From Myxococcales bacterium (GTDB taxonomy: Bacteria > Myxococcota > UBA727 > VGSZ01): 64,000 nt of DNA. Position numbers and translations under genes: made by a program. The stretch lies in contig JAHFED010000008.1 in assembly GCA_023248635.1 (NCBI GenBank), positions 78,015-142,014 on the forward strand, in the 5' to 3' direction. Every line of letters starts with the position of its first letter. Position 1 is the stretch's first letter. Of the stretch, positions 1 through 9,710 are shown piece after piece. Under the pieces are notes generated by a model. The model saw only the letters and a program-made list of their open reading frames with translations, was not told where the DNA came from and did no database searches.

Positions 1-1
1 C

Positions 2-3000
2 ACGGCCCTTTCCATCGCGGCCTGGCGCTTGCGGGACGGGGACACGCAAGCCCTGCCCTTGCTGGCCCGTCATTGCGTCGTCGGGCCCGCCAAGGCCTTC
101 TTCGCCGCCTGGGCGGCGCTGCGAAACGGCGAGCGCAGCATCGAGAGGGACGCGCGTCAGGACCATCCCTACTTCAGCCCCGACGCACCCGCTGACTTCG
201 CGCGGCTCGCCGACCTGACGCAGCAGCTTCCGCCGCCGCCGTCGTCGTCGTCGCTGCTTCTTCGGGCCCGCACCAATCCAAAGGGGGCGCGCCAAGCTGC
301 GTGGCGCTTGCTCAGTGCCGAGCTGGTGGGCAAGGACGATGCTGGGGCTGCTCGGCTCCTGGGGCGCGCCGGTGTACCCCTGGCGCAACGCGGCCTCGAG
401 GCGAGGCTGGCGAGCGATCCCACACTCGCGGATCCGACGGCCCGCGCCGACGCCCTCGCCGCGGGCCTGGGCGATGTGCCGATGGAGCGCCGCGCCCACG
501 TCGCCGCCCCCTTCGCCCACGATTCCGCGCGCGGCCGCACCAACGCCCGGCAGCGGCGCGCGGTGCTCTCGCTCCTGCCGGAGCCGCGCCAGCCCCTCGA
601 AGCCGCCATCGACGCTGCCGCCCTCGGCGAAGCCGTCGACGTCACCGCTCTGCTCAACGGGCTCACCCGGCATCCCTCGCCAACAACCCGCGCCACCGCC
701 GCGGCCTTGTTGGTGTCCTTGGGGCAGACTGGGCTTGCGGCCTTGCTCCTTCCAGCGATTCAAGCCCGGGCTGCCCCCACCGATGCCGCCCGCCTGCAGG
801 CGCTGCGCGAGGACGCGACCGACGATCTCGGCGGTCTCGGCCGGCTGCGCCTCTCCCAGCTCGCGGGACCCCGCGTCGACGTCGAAGAGCGCATCGCCTT
901 CCTCGCCACCCAACTCGGCCGCGCAGATCTCCTCGCCGAGAGCCTGCTGCGCCAAGCCCGCCTGACCAGCTCCCCCAAAGTGCGCGCGATGCTCCTGGGC
1001 CGCCGAGCCGCTGCCTTGCTCGACATCGATCCCAAAGCCGCAAAGCGCAGCGCCGCCGCCGCCTTCGCTGGCGCCAAGACCGAGTCCCACGCGCGCCTGC
1101 TCGTGGCCTGCGAAGAGCGAGGGGGCGATCCCAAAGCCACCGCAGCAGCGCTCGAGATCTGGCAGAGGCTGGCCGTCGACGTCGATGACGCCCAAGAGGC
1201 CGCCCGCAGGCGGGCCCACCTCCTCGCGCGGCGCATGCTGCGCCCCGAAGACGCCATCGCCGTCCTCGACGACGCCCTGGCTGCCAAGCTCTCGCCGGCG
1301 CTGCTCAGCGAACGAGCCGCGATCGCAAGCGACCTGCTCAGCGATCACGCGGGGGCGGCGATGGCCTTGTTGGCCGCCGTCGACATCAGCGCCGGCGACC
1401 TGCCCGCCGCGCGCAACGCCCTGCGCCTGCAAGCGGCCGCCCTCTTGGAGCGGGAGGGCTCGCCGTCGTCCATCGAGCTCGCCATCAACACCCTGTGCGC
1501 CGCCTTCGAAGAGGGCCACACCGACGGACTGCGGGCAGCCGACGCCCTCGCAAGCGCCCATCCCGGACCCGGGCGCGCGCGGGTGCTCGATGTGCGCTTG
1601 CGCGAAACCGACGACGTCGGCGCCCGACGGGTGCTGGTGCTCGAACGCGCCCGCTTGCTCGCCGACCTCGACGACAAAACGGGAGCTGTGACCCTCCTCG
1701 AGGCACAGGCCAACGCCGACGACATCGATCTCGGTGCTCGGCTGCAGCTGGCCGACTGGTACCTCGCCGACGGGAGACGCCTCGACGCCGCCGTCGCCTT
1801 CGAGAGCGCCGCGCGCATCCCGGGCCTGCCGGCCGCTGGTTTTGGTCCCCCGGCGCGTGAAGCCGCGGCGCTCTTTGCCCAGCTGGGCGATCTCGAAAGG
1901 GCCGGACCCCTCGCTCACCGCGCCGTCGCCGCCGGCATCCATGACGTCGATCTCCTGGCCACCGCCGAAGCCTGGCAGCGCAAGCAGGAAAACTGGGCCG
2001 CCGTCGACGAGCTCTTGGGGAGGAGGCTCCAGCGCAGCGATCGCGCGCCGCCAGACCAAGACGGCGACATGGAGGCCAGCCTGCGCCGCGACGCCGACTT
2101 GTGGATCGAGCGGGCCAAGCTTCGCCGCGATCACCTCGACGACCACGCCGGCGCCAAGCAGGCCCTCGCGCGGGTGCTGGAGCTCGTCGTCGACGACAAA
2201 CGCGGCCTTCAGATGCTGCGCGAAGACGCCGTGCGCACCGATACTTGGGGCGGGCTGCGCATCGCGCTCCTCCGCGCAGCGACCAGCACCACCGATCTGG
2301 CACAGCAGGTTGCTTGGCTGCACGAAATCGCCGTCCTCGACGCCGACCGCTTGGGCGACAACAAATCCGCCCAGGCCACCATCGATCGCGCGTTGGTCAT
2401 CGACCCCGACGACGCCGACGGCCTGGTGCTGAAGGCCTCGTTGATGGTGCGCGCTGGCGAGGTCGACGGCTTGCCGATCTTGATGGCGCGCCTCGAGAAA
2501 CGCGGGATCACCGAGCTGCCAGGTCTGCTTCATCTCACGCGCGGCGATGCCCTGCTGGTGGCGGGCGATCGATCGGGCGCGTCGACCTCCTTTCGCCGCG
2601 CCACTGAGGATGCAGAGACGTCGTCGCGCGCCTGGGATCGCCTCATCGATATGGCCGATGGCGTCGCGGCTTTGCCCCTCGTCGACGACGCGCGGCGAGC
2701 GACTCTCGATGCCCGACGGCGCGCGCAGCTCACGCGCAGAGAGCTCCGTGTGCGACTCAAGGCCGGCGACGCCGCCGGCGCCACTGCCACCGCGGAGATG
2801 CTCCTGCAGCTGGAGCCCGGTGACGCCGATGCGCTCAAGACCGTGCGCGACTGGTGGATGAAGCAACGCAGGCCCGAGGTGCTGGCCCCTTATCTCTTGA
2901 GGGCCGCCCGCGCCGTCGACGCCGTCGAGCAGGCTCCTGAGCGCGCCCGTCAGCTGGCCGAGGTCGCCGCGTTTACGCTCGACGAGCTCAAGCAAGAGAG

Positions 3001-5215
3001 CGAAGCGCGTGCTCTCTTTGAGGAGGCGCTGGCGCTGCACGCCGATCAGCCCACCGCCCTCGTGCGACTGGCAGACATCGCCTGGGCCAGTCGTGACGAT
3101 GAGCGGGCACTCGATCTGCTGGATCGCATTCCGCCGGACCATTGGACCCACCTCGCCGACGACGCCGGCCTGCCTCGCCGCGCCGACGAGCTGCTCTTTC
3201 GCCGCGCCCGCTGCGCCTATGCCCTGGGCAATGCCGACGTGCGCGAACGCTTGCGGCAGGTGCTGCGGCAAGATCACCGCCACGTCGGCGCCCTCGAGAT
3301 GCTCGCCAAGCTGGCCAGCGAACAGCACGACGACGACGGCGCCGAGATGGCGCTGGAATCCCTGTCGCGGGCCCTGCACCCCGCCGAAGATCCGGAGCGA
3401 TTGGCCGCCGTCTTCGTCGAGCTCTCGCAGTTGCGATCGCGCCGCCAGAAGTTCGACGAGGCCGCCGCCACCGCCGAGCGCGCCTTCGAGGCCTTCGGCG
3501 ACGAGCCCGTGGTGCTGGAGAACCTGGCTCGGGCCCGAGAAGAAGCCGGCCACTTCGCCGCCGCCGCCGAGGCCTGGCAGCGGATCGCGGACCCTGCCGG
3601 GACCTCGGCCGCTCGTCGACGCCAGGCTCTCGAACAGCGCGCCCGATGTCTGGCGCTGGGCGGCGAGCTCAAAGGGGCCGCCACCGCCTGGCTGGAGCTC
3701 TTCGCACAGTCCAACGATCCCCACGACCAGCTCGAGGGTCACGACCTGGCCCGACGCTCCGGCGACGCCGCCTTCATCCAAGCCCTGGGCTTGCTGCCGC
3801 CCGAAGAAGCCGCCGCCGCCCCGACCATCCGCATCGAGCGCATCAGCACCGACACCGACAGCATGCCCATTGGACCCGGTGGCCCCAGCGGTGGCGCGCT
3901 GGTCATCCAATTGCGCGCGAACCTCGACGACAACGACCCCGCGCAGGCTTTGAAGCTCGCGCTGTCTGCCAAGATGCTCCGCCCCCTCGACGAGGAGTCC
4001 TGTCGCCTCGCCTTGTTGGCAGCAGAGCAAAGCCAACGCAGCGACGCCTACGTCGACATCGCGGAATCCCGGCTGCAAACCGCCACCGACGCCCAGGAAG
4101 TCCGCCGCCTGGCGCTGGCCGCCGGGCGCATCGCCCGCGATCGGCTCCGCGACGACGACAGGGCTGCAGCCTTGCTCTACCAGGCCCACCAGGCCGACCC
4201 CGAAGACGTTGACGTGCGCTTGGAGCTGACCACGCTCTATGCCCGCATCCCGCGCCTTGCCGGCCACGCCGTCACCGGCATTTTGCAGCTGCTGCGCCGC
4301 ACTCCCGACGACCCCCGCATCTTCGCCCTGGCCGCAAGCCTCTCTGACAGCCAGGGACAGTCCGAGCGGGCCTCAGCGATGCGCGCCATCGAATCGGTCC
4401 TCAACGGAGCGGGCGCTGACGACGTCGGCGGCGGCGGCTTGGCTGCAGGCCCGGTGCTCGACAAGGAGGCGATCACGCAGCGCTTGGCGCCGACGGGCTG
4501 GAATGGGCCCTTGCAGCAGCTGATCGCGCTGCTGGGCGTCCAGCTTGAGGTCGCACTCAACGCTGCGCCGACACCGCTGGGAGCAAAACCCCTGGCCGTG
4601 GCGTCGCCGAAGTCGATGGCGCTGGCGGAGCGCGTGGACCGACTGCTGCCAGGACGCCCCGTACAATTCCTGATCGCCGATGTCGAGCACCCCACCGTCG
4701 TCCCCGGCGGCGTCCCCCAGATCGTGCTGCCGCGGGATCTCTTGGCCCACGAGGGTGTGCTCTTGGCCGCCATCGCGCGCGGCATCGGCGTGGTCCGCCT
4801 GGGAGCGCTGACCAGCGAGCTCGTGCAGCCCGGACACGAGCAAGAGCTCCTCGACCTGCTGCGCCTGGGCCTGCTGGCCCAAGGCCCTCGGGACGCGCGC
4901 GCTGAGCTGTTGACGACGCGCCTCGGCGAAGACGAGAAGCACAAGGCCCGCGGGTTGCTGCTGCAGGTGCTCGAAAACCCAGCCGTCGCCGTCACTCTGC
5001 AGATTCTGACCCGGGCCGGGGATCGTTTCGCGCTGGTGGCCTCGGGCTCGGCCCTGGCCGCTCTCGCTGCCTCCGCGCTGCCCACCCTGCTGAGGGAGCC
5101 GCCGGCCCGCGCCATGTCACTGCTGCGCGGCTCGGCGCGCGGTCTCGAGCTCTGCTCCTTCGCGGCCCGGGACAACACCTGGCTGCTGCGCCGCCAATTG
5201 GGTTTGTCGACGTAG
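2..5215 (+). CDS. Giant TPR-repeat protein, 5' end cut by window edge
   Basis: The reading frame is open back to the first bases of the window, so the true start lies upstream; the first in-window start-type codon is a TTG at 29. About 1,735 residues are visible. They are Ala/Leu/Arg/Asp-rich amphipathic helices in TPR/HEAT-like repeats over almost the whole length, with recurring patterns such as A..LL.A...D..A. No catalytic motif is visible. The last ~250 residues (from about 4,480) look different: a more hydrophobic globular region including a segment like QIVLPRDLLAHEGVLLA. No transmembrane helix or signal peptide can be judged without the N-terminus. Large TPR proteins are common in Myxococcota and usually act as scaffolds; the partner is unknown. 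It converges on tig, with a 67-nt gap. Confidence 0.85.
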   Translation, partial: TALSIAAWRLRDGDTQALPLLARHCVVGPAKAFFAAWAALRNGERSIERDARQDHPYFSPDAPADFARLADLTQQLPPPPSSSSLLLRARTNPKGARQAAWRLLSAELVGKDDAGAARLLGRAGVPLAQRGLEARLASDPTLADPTARADALAAGLGDVPMERRAHVAAPFAHDSARGRTNARQRRAVLSLLPEPRQPLEAAIDAAALGEAVDVTALLNGLTRHPSPTTRATAAALLVSLGQTGLAALLLPAIQARAAPTDAARLQALREDATDDLGGLGRLRLSQLAGPRVDVEERIAFLATQLGRADLLAESLLRQARLTSSPKVRAMLLGRRAAALLDIDPKAAKRSAAAAFAGAKTESHARLLVACEERGGDPKATAAALEIWQRLAVDVDDAQEAARRRAHLLARRMLRPEDAIAVLDDALAAKLSPALLSERAAIASDLLSDHAGAAMALLAAVDISAGDLPAARNALRLQAAALLEREGSPSSIELAINTLCAAFEEGHTDGLRAADALASAHPGPGRARVLDVRLRETDDVGARRVLVLERARLLADLDDKTGAVTLLEAQANADDIDLGARLQLADWYLADGRRLDAAVAFESAARIPGLPAAGFGPPAREAAALFAQLGDLERAGPLAHRAVAAGIHDVDLLATAEAWQRKQENWAAVDELLGRRLQRSDRAPPDQDGDMEASLRRDADLWIERAKLRRDHLDDHAGAKQALARVLELVVDDKRGLQMLREDAVRTDTWGGLRIALLRAATSTTDLAQQVAWLHEIAVLDADRLGDNKSAQATIDRALVIDPDDADGLVLKASLMVRAGEVDGLPILMARLEKRGITELPGLLHLTRGDALLVAGDRSGASTSFRRATEDAETSSRAWDRLIDMADGVAALPLVDDARRATLDARRRAQLTRRELRVRLKAGDAAGATATAEMLLQLEPGDADALKTVRDWWMKQRRPEVLAPYLLRAARAVDAVEQAPERARQLAEVAAFTLDELKQESEARALFEEALALHADQPTALVRLADIAWASRDDERALDLLDRIPPDHWTHLADDAGLPRRADELLFRRARCAYALGNADVRERLRQVLRQDHRHVGALEMLAKLASEQHDDDGAEMALESLSRALHPAEDPERLAAVFVELSQLRSRRQKFDEAAATAERAFEAFGDEPVVLENLARAREEAGHFAAAAEAWQRIADPAGTSAARRRQALEQRARCLALGGELKGAATAWLELFAQSNDPHDQLEGHDLARRSGDAAFIQALGLLPPEEAAAAPTIRIERISTDTDSMPIGPGGPSGGALVIQLRANLDDNDPAQALKLALSAKMLRPLDEESCRLALLAAEQSQRSDAYVDIAESRLQTATDAQEVRRLALAAGRIARDRLRDDDRAAALLYQAHQADPEDVDVRLELTTLYARIPRLAGHAVTGILQLLRRTPDDPRIFALAASLSDSQGQSERASAMRAIESVLNGAGADDVGGGGLAAGPVLDKEAITQRLAPTGWNGPLQQLIALLGVQLEVALNAAPTPLGAKPLAVASPKSMALAERVDRLLPGRPVQFLIADVEHPTVVPGGVPQIVLPRDLLAHEGVLLAAIARGIGVVRLGALTSELVQPGHEQELLDLLRLGLLAQGPRDARAELLTTRLGEDEKHKARGLLLQVLENPAVAVTLQILTRAGDRFALVASGSALAALAASALPTLLREPPARAMSLLRGSARGLELCSFAARDNTWLLRRQLGLST

Positions 5216-5226
5216 GCAGATCCCTT

Positions 5227-5249
5227 CGCTTCCTGGTGACGCGGAAGCG
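5227..5249. terminator. Hairpin between convergent genes
   Basis: A 7-bp inverted repeat (CGCTTCC / GGAAGCG) with a 9-nt loop lies between the stop of the TPR gene and the stop of tig. There is no clear T-run on either side, so it may be a bidirectional or Rho-assisted terminator. Confidence 0.35.
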
Positions 5250-5282
5250 GCCACGTACAGCGAAGCGACCCTGCGCGACGGA

Positions 5283-6602
5283 TCACGCCGAGAGCGACTT
5301 GGTCTCGGTCTCGTAGGCGGCGTCGGCCAGGACCAGATCGAGGGCCTTTTGCGTCGACAGCTGGAATTCGAGCTCGGAGGCGCGGTTGCCCTTGGCAAAG
5401 ACGCTCTTCACGGTCTTCAGCGGCGTGTTGAGCTCGGCGGCCATCTTTTCGAAGTGCTCTTCGATCTCGGTCTCGGTGATGGCGATGTTCTCGCGCTTCA
5501 CGATTTCCTCGAGGAGCAAGCTGATGCGCACCTGTCGCACCGCCATCGGCCGCGCGTCTTCTTTCATGCGCTGGCCCTGCGCCTGCCACAGCATCTCGGC
5601 CTGTTGTTGGGGCAGGCGCTGCAGGCGCTCGACCGCAATCTGCTCGGCCTGGCGATCGATGAGGCTGGCGGGGACGTCGAAGGGGTTCTGGTCGATGAGC
5701 GCTGAGATGGCGGCGTCGCGGACCTCGTTCTTGGTCTTTTGCTCGGCGACCTTGGCGATCTCCTCTTTGATCATGACCTTGAGTTGATCGAGGGTCTCGA
5801 CCTTCTCGCTCACATCCTTGGCGAATTCGTCGTCGATGTTGGGCAGCGTCTTGGACTTCAACGTCAGCGGTCGCATGCGAAAGACAGCGGTCTTGCCACG
5901 GTGGGATTCGATGCGGAAATCGTCGGGCAGCTTGACGTCGACGCTGAGGTCCTCGCCGAGCTTCTTGCCGACCAGGTGCTGCTCGGCGTCCTTGTAGGGG
6001 AACGTGCCGCCGCCGATCTCGATGACGTAGGCGACGCCGGAGAGCCCCTTCACGGGTTCGCCGTCGACGGAGCCGGACCAGTTGGTTTCGACCAAATCGC
6101 CCTGCTGGATCAAGTCCCGGCCTTCGACGGGGGCGACCTTGGCCTGCCCCTCGCGCAGGCGCGCCAACTCCTTGTCGACGTCGACGTCGCTGACCGTGTA
6201 GGTCGTCTTCTTGAGCTTCACGCCCTTCATCACCTTGAGCTCGATGACCGGCTTGATCTCGACCTTGGCGGAGTAGGCGAAGTCCATGCCGGCGATCAGC
6301 TGCGACGGCGCCTCGATGGTGGGGTTCGCCACCGGTGAGATCGAATGCGACTTGATGGCTTCGCGGAAGCTGTTGTTGACGACGCGCTCGAGCACCTGTT
6401 GCTCGGTGTCGTTCTTGTAGAACTGCTCGAGCACTTGGCGCGGGACCTTGCCGGGGCGAAAGCCCTTGATGCGCACCTTGAGGTTGAGCTCGCGATAGGC
6501 CTTGTCGAGCTCCTTCGCGACCTGGTCGCCGGGAACCACGATCGAAAGCTGGCGCTCAACGGAAGACAGCTCTTTGAGCTCGGAGCGGATCTGCAGGGCC
6601 AT
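5283..6602 (-). CDS. tig: Trigger factor (ribosome-associated chaperone / PPIase)
   Basis: 439 residues, close to the usual ~430. Trigger factor binds ribosomal protein L23 at the tunnel exit and shields nascent chains. The N-terminal ribosome-binding domain is clear, with GFRPGKVP at about residues 43-50. The FKBP-like peptidyl-prolyl isomerase domain follows (around 165-245) and then the helical C-terminal chaperone domain. The frame stays open well upstream of this ATG, but the extra N-terminal sequence has no family counterpart. The chosen ATG begins MALQIRSELKELS, and a GAGGA sequence precedes it at a suitable distance. The gene is monocistronic here and divergent from the TonB-family gene; in many proteobacteria clpP, clpX and lon follow tig, but not in this window. 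Confidence 0.96.
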   Translation of the reverse strand: MALQIRSELKELSSVERQLSIVVPGDQVAKELDKAYRELNLKVRIKGFRPGKVPRQVLEQFYKNDTEQQVLERVVNNSFREAIKSHSISPVANPTIEAPSQLIAGMDFAYSAKVEIKPVIELKVMKGVKLKKTTYTVSDVDVDKELARLREGQAKVAPVEGRDLIQQGDLVETNWSGSVDGEPVKGLSGVAYVIEIGGGTFPYKDAEQHLVGKKLGEDLSVDVKLPDDFRIESHRGKTAVFRMRPLTLKSKTLPNIDDEFAKDVSEKVETLDQLKVMIKEEIAKVAEQKTKNEVRDAAISALIDQNPFDVPASLIDRQAEQIAVERLQRLPQQQAEMLWQAQGQRMKEDARPMAVRQVRISLLLEEIVKRENIAITETEIEEHFEKMAAELNTPLKTVKSVFAKGNRASELEFQLSTQKALDLVLADAAYETETKSLSA

Positions 6603-6801
6603 GACGTCCTCGTCGCAGTGTTGATGTCCGAGGCGCGCGCGCCCGGGAGTTGGACTCGCGTCTTTGTCGACTCGTCGTCGCCGCGCAAGACCATGTTTTC
6701 TGCCCGTGTGCCGCTGAAGCGTCGATGTGCGCCCATGCCCCACGTCAACCATGGTGATCGCTCGCTGCGTCGTCGTCGGAGCGGCGCTAGAATCACCGTG
6801 G
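6603..6801. promoter_or_regulatory. Divergent intergenic region, tig / TonB-family gene
   Basis: About 200 nt separate the divergent starts of tig and the TonB-family gene, so promoters for both should lie here. I could not pick out a convincing -35/-10 pair or a strong hairpin. Confidence 0.35.
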
Positions 6802-8073
6802 ATGACCCAAGCGGAGCCGCTGCTGGAGCTGTTGCTGCGGCGCCCAGAACCCAAAGCGGGGCTGGTCGTTGGCGTCGTCGTTGCGATCGCCTTCCATCTC
6901 GCCGTCATCCCCGGCAGCGCGGTCCTGCCGGTGCGCCCGATCGGGCAACGAGGTGGGGCCCACGGGGTCATGGCGTTGTCGTCGCCGTCGAAGGCGCAGC
7001 GGCGCCTTGAAGTCAGCATCCAATCGACGCCGCGGCTGGAAAAGCCTCTGGTCAAACCCGAGGAGCTCGACCCGGCGGGTCAGGTCGTGTCGTTGCCGGC
7101 GAAAAAGGAGCAGCGTCCGCTGGCGGCGGACTTCCTCGCCGAGAGCGATCAAAGCAGCGAGCGCGAGACCCGCGCGCGCATCACGGGAGTGACAGAGAAC
7201 CACACCCGCACACCCTCGGCAGGATCGAGGCAGCAGGCAGCCCTGGCCAGCGAGGCGTCGTCGTCGTCGAAGGCCCTGATCGCCGATTCCAAGCAGCAGG
7301 GGGGCCCAAACGGCGACGGCGGGTCCACCAGCGGGGACGCGCTGCTGTGGGACAGCCCCGATCCCGGTGGCGGTGCTCCCAAACTGGCGTTGGAGATCCC
7401 CAAGATCCCAAAGACGCGGGCCACGGAGCTGCCCGAGAGCAGCGAGGGACAGATTCCGCGCCAGCGCGAGCAGGCGGGGCTCGACGGCAACAGCGAGCGC
7501 TTGCGCCTCGTGATGGGTCGTGAGCGCGCCGAGCTGCGAGATCGCGGACAAGGCGAAGGCGCTGGCGGCGTCGGACGCATGGGCGGCAGCGGCGACGAGG
7601 GGGCGCCGGGTCGCCTCAGCATTCCGTCCGTGGCCGAGATCGAGCGCATGGCCGGGCTCCCCGCCAACGATCACCTGCTCCTCGAAGAAGACGACGAGAC
7701 CAGCCTCAATGCCTTTCAATGGCGACATGCGACCTATTTCAACCGTGTCGCCGACGCGATCCGCCGGGTCTGGGTCGGCGGCGAGGTGCTGGGGCAAAAC
7801 GATCCCGATGGACGCGTCTTCGGCTTCGAAGATCGGCTGACCATGGTGCAGGTCACCGTCGACACCTCGGGCAACGTCGTCGACCTCGTCGTGCAGGAGA
7901 CGTCGGGGGCGGGTCCCCTCGACGACGAAGCCTTGCGCTCTTTCCGGGTGGCCGGTCCCTTTCCGAACCCGCCCGAGGCCTTGTTCAAGGGCCGCGATCG
8001 CTTCTCCTTCTCCTTCGGTTTTTCGGTCAACTACAACCGCAGCAACCTCGACCTCAACTGGCGTCCTTATTGA
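6802..8073 (+). CDS. TonB-family protein with C-terminal TonB domain
   Basis: 423 residues. A cytoplasmic N-terminus with a single membrane helix at about residues 19-42 is followed by a long low-complexity periplasmic stretch rich in Ser, Gly, Gln and Glu. The C-terminal ~95 residues form a TonB-like domain: helix FNRVADAIRRVW, then strands MVQVTVDTSGNVVDLVVQ and a DDEALRSFRVAGPFPNPP segment typical of TonB_C. Such proteins carry proton-motive energy from ExbB/ExbD- or AglRQ-type motors to the outer membrane; no motor gene is adjacent. I chose the ATG giving MTQAEPLLELL; an upstream ATG at 6751 is possible. The 3' end overlaps the convergent DUF167 gene by 20 nt. Confidence 0.8.
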   Translation: MTQAEPLLELLLRRPEPKAGLVVGVVVAIAFHLAVIPGSAVLPVRPIGQRGGAHGVMALSSPSKAQRRLEVSIQSTPRLEKPLVKPEELDPAGQVVSLPAKKEQRPLAADFLAESDQSSERETRARITGVTENHTRTPSAGSRQQAALASEASSSSKALIADSKQQGGPNGDGGSTSGDALLWDSPDPGGGAPKLALEIPKIPKTRATELPESSEGQIPRQREQAGLDGNSERLRLVMGRERAELRDRGQGEGAGGVGRMGGSGDEGAPGRLSIPSVAEIERMAGLPANDHLLLEEDDETSLNAFQWRHATYFNRVADAIRRVWVGGEVLGQNDPDGRVFGFEDRLTMVQVTVDTSGNVVDLVVQETSGAGPLDDEALRSFRVAGPFPNPPEALFKGRDRFSFSFGFSVNYNRSNLDLNWRPY

Positions 8074-8344
8074 GCGCTTCATGGACAAAGGCCGCTGTCA
8101 CCCCGCGGATGAAGAGCTCTTTGTGGCGGCTGGACGCTCCCCGCACGATCTCCACGCTCGATCGCGGCACCCCGAGGAATTCGGCGACGACGACGACGAC
8201 GCGGGCGTTGGCTTTGCCGTCTTCGGGGGCCGCGGTGACGCGCACGATGATCGCGCCGTCTTTGAGGGTGACGCCCTCTTTGGCGGATTTGGGTTTGGCC
8301 GCGATCACCAGGCGGACGCCGCCGTCGACGTCTTTGGCGCTCAC
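8054..8344 (-). CDS. DUF167 (YggU-like) family protein
   Basis: 96 residues, the usual size for DUF167. Family hallmarks are visible: VRLVIAAKPKSAKEG, then IIVRVTAAPEDGKANA, VVVVAEFLGVPRSSVEIVRG and SSRHKELFI. The biochemical role of the family is not established. The start is a GTG that overlaps the TGA of the upstream gene (GTGA), so translation is probably coupled. It is the last gene of the long minus-strand series that begins at purA. Its 3' end overlaps the convergent TonB-family gene. Confidence 0.85.
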   Translation of the reverse strand: MSAKDVDGGVRLVIAAKPKSAKEGVTLKDGAIIVRVTAAPEDGKANARVVVVVAEFLGVPRSSVEIVRGASSRHKELFIRGVTAAFVHEALNKDAS

Positions 8345-8967
8345 CAACCCGCCGGGACCGAGCCGTGCAGGCAGCTGATGGTGTGTGGTGCCGTCAACGA
8401 CGACGGCAGCGCGGTGGCTGGATCGTCGGCGCGCTCGTGGTGGCTCGCCGGTACGCCTTCGGTGGTCGACCAGCTGGGTTCGTCGCCGGCGCGCAGGCTG
8501 TGGAGACCAGACTGCAAGGGTCCGATCACAAAGGTGTGGCCGGCGGCGCGGCAGCCGAAAAAGCGCGTGAAGGCGCGGGCGAAGGCCTGACCGCGCGGGC
8601 GTCCAAAGGTGGCGCAGGTGCGAAACCAAAAGAGGGTGTCTTCGCCGCGCACGCGTTGGCGCAGGGCGATGAGATCGTTGAGGCGCGGGTGCCCGGGATC
8701 GAAGGCGCTGACGTCGAGGACGTCGTCGGCGATGAGCACGCGACCGAACAGGCCGTGCCCCCAATACTGCACGCTGTCGATGCGCGCGCGCGGACGCACC
8801 GAGCACAGCCAGGCCAGGGCGTCCTCCCAGGAGGTGGCTCCGAAGACGTCGTCGACCGGGGCGGGGTGCCGGCGGTAGAGCGTGCTGCCGATCTTCCACG
8901 ACGCCGTCAGCAGCGGCTGGAGGCGCGCCTTGCCCTGCCCCGTGGCGTCGTAGACCAGCAGGTGCAT
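8341..8967 (-). CDS. Unknown protein with caspase/DUF4347-like His-Cys pattern
   Basis: 208 residues, no signal peptide or membrane helix. Two blocks stand out: VQYWGHGLFGRVLIADDVLD (H71) and LFWFRTCATFG followed by GQAFARAF (C118). A His-Gly after a strand, then a Cys after a second strand about 45 residues later, is the arrangement of the catalytic dyad in caspase-like and DUF4347/CHAT-type domains. This is my inference from spacing; I do not recognise a specific family. The ATG overlaps the stop of the KKEP-repeat gene by one base (TGATG), and the DUF167 start overlaps its own stop, so all three are probably co-translated. Confidence 0.7.
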   Translation of the reverse strand: MHLLVYDATGQGKARLQPLLTASWKIGSTLYRRHPAPVDDVFGATSWEDALAWLCSVRPRARIDSVQYWGHGLFGRVLIADDVLDVSAFDPGHPRLNDLIALRQRVRGEDTLFWFRTCATFGRPRGQAFARAFTRFFGCRAAGHTFVIGPLQSGLHSLRAGDEPSWSTTEGVPASHHERADDPATALPSSLTAPHTISCLHGSVPAGW

Positions 8968-9710
8968 CAGTGGGGGGTGATGACGACGGTGCCGGTGCCG
9001 CCGCCTTGCAGAGCCTGCACGAGGAAGTAGCCGCCGATGCCCGCGCCCGCGAGGACGACGATGGCGCCGCCGATGGCGCTGCCGACGATGAGACCGGTGG
9101 GGGCTCCTTCAGTCTCGTCGGGCTCTTCGACCTTGGTGTCGATGGACTTGACCTTGATCTTGGCCCCGTCGACGGCGCTGGGAGCATCACCAGAGGTGAC
9201 GTCGTCGATGACTTTGACGGTGGCGGGCAGGTTGGCGCTGCGATCGCTCTTGCTAGGGATGTCGTCGTCGTCGAGGCCGGCCGACGGCAGGGTGGCGCGG
9301 CCCTCTTTCACCGGCTCGCGGGCGCGGGTCGGCGGCTCGTCGTCGTCGAGGGCGGAGTGGTCGACCACGGGCGGCTCTTTCTTGGGCTCCTTTTTCGGTG
9401 CCTCGCGCGGTGAAACGGGCTCACCGGTGAGGATGTCGTCGTCGTCGACAGCAGCCTTCTTGCCCTCTTTCTTCGGCTCTTTCTTCGGCTCGTCCTGGTT
9501 GGGCTCTTCCTTCTTCCCCTCTTCCTTGGGCTCCTCTTTCTTCGTCTCCTTTTTGGGCTCCTTCTTGGGCTCTTTCTTGGGTTCCTTCTTGGGTTCCTTC
9601 TTGGGTTTCTCGGCGAGGTCGGCGTCGCCGTCGGGCATGTCGTCGTCGTCGGCTTGGGCCAGGGGCGCAAAGAGCAGCGCGGCGGCGATCAGGAGCTGCT
9701 TGGCGATCAT
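8967..9710 (-). CDS. Secreted KKEP-repeat, acidic membrane protein
   Basis: 247 residues. A signal peptide (MIAKQLLIAAALLFAPLAQA) is followed by DDDDMPDGDAD and a highly charged repeat region built on KKEP units, then an Asp/Pro-rich stretch with several DDDD motifs. Near the C-terminus is one strong membrane helix (PTGLIVGSAIGGAIVVLAG and following), ending in a short Gly/Thr tail. This fits a periplasmic extended linker anchored in a membrane by its C-terminus. No enzymatic domain is visible. The ATG overlaps the TGA of the Kelch gene (ATGA). Confidence 0.8.
   Translation of the reverse strand: MIAKQLLIAAALLFAPLAQADDDDMPDGDADLAEKPKKEPKKEPKKEPKKEPKKETKKEEPKEEGKKEEPNQDEPKKEPKKEGKKAAVDDDDILTGEPVSPREAPKKEPKKEPPVVDHSALDDDEPPTRAREPVKEGRATLPSAGLDDDDIPSKSDRSANLPATVKVIDDVTSGDAPSAVDGAKIKVKSIDTKVEEPDETEGAPTGLIVGSAIGGAIVVLAGAGIGGYFLVQALQGGGTGTVVITPH
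9546..9607. repeat. 12-bp tandem repeat encoding KKEP units
   Basis: Near-identical 12-nt units (sense strand variants of GAACCCAAGAAG) are repeated five times in tandem, with further degenerate copies nearby. Each unit encodes one Lys-Lys-Glu-Pro block, so copy number may vary between strains. Confidence 0.8.

Noticed and set aside
5283..5705. Plus-strand frames antisense to tig
   Set aside because: Mirror-frame effect of codon bias; tig is unambiguous.
6603..7055. Open frame extending tig by about 150 codons upstream
   Set aside because: Trigger factor N-termini begin at MALQIRSELKELS; the extension overlaps the divergent TonB-family gene and has no family counterpart.
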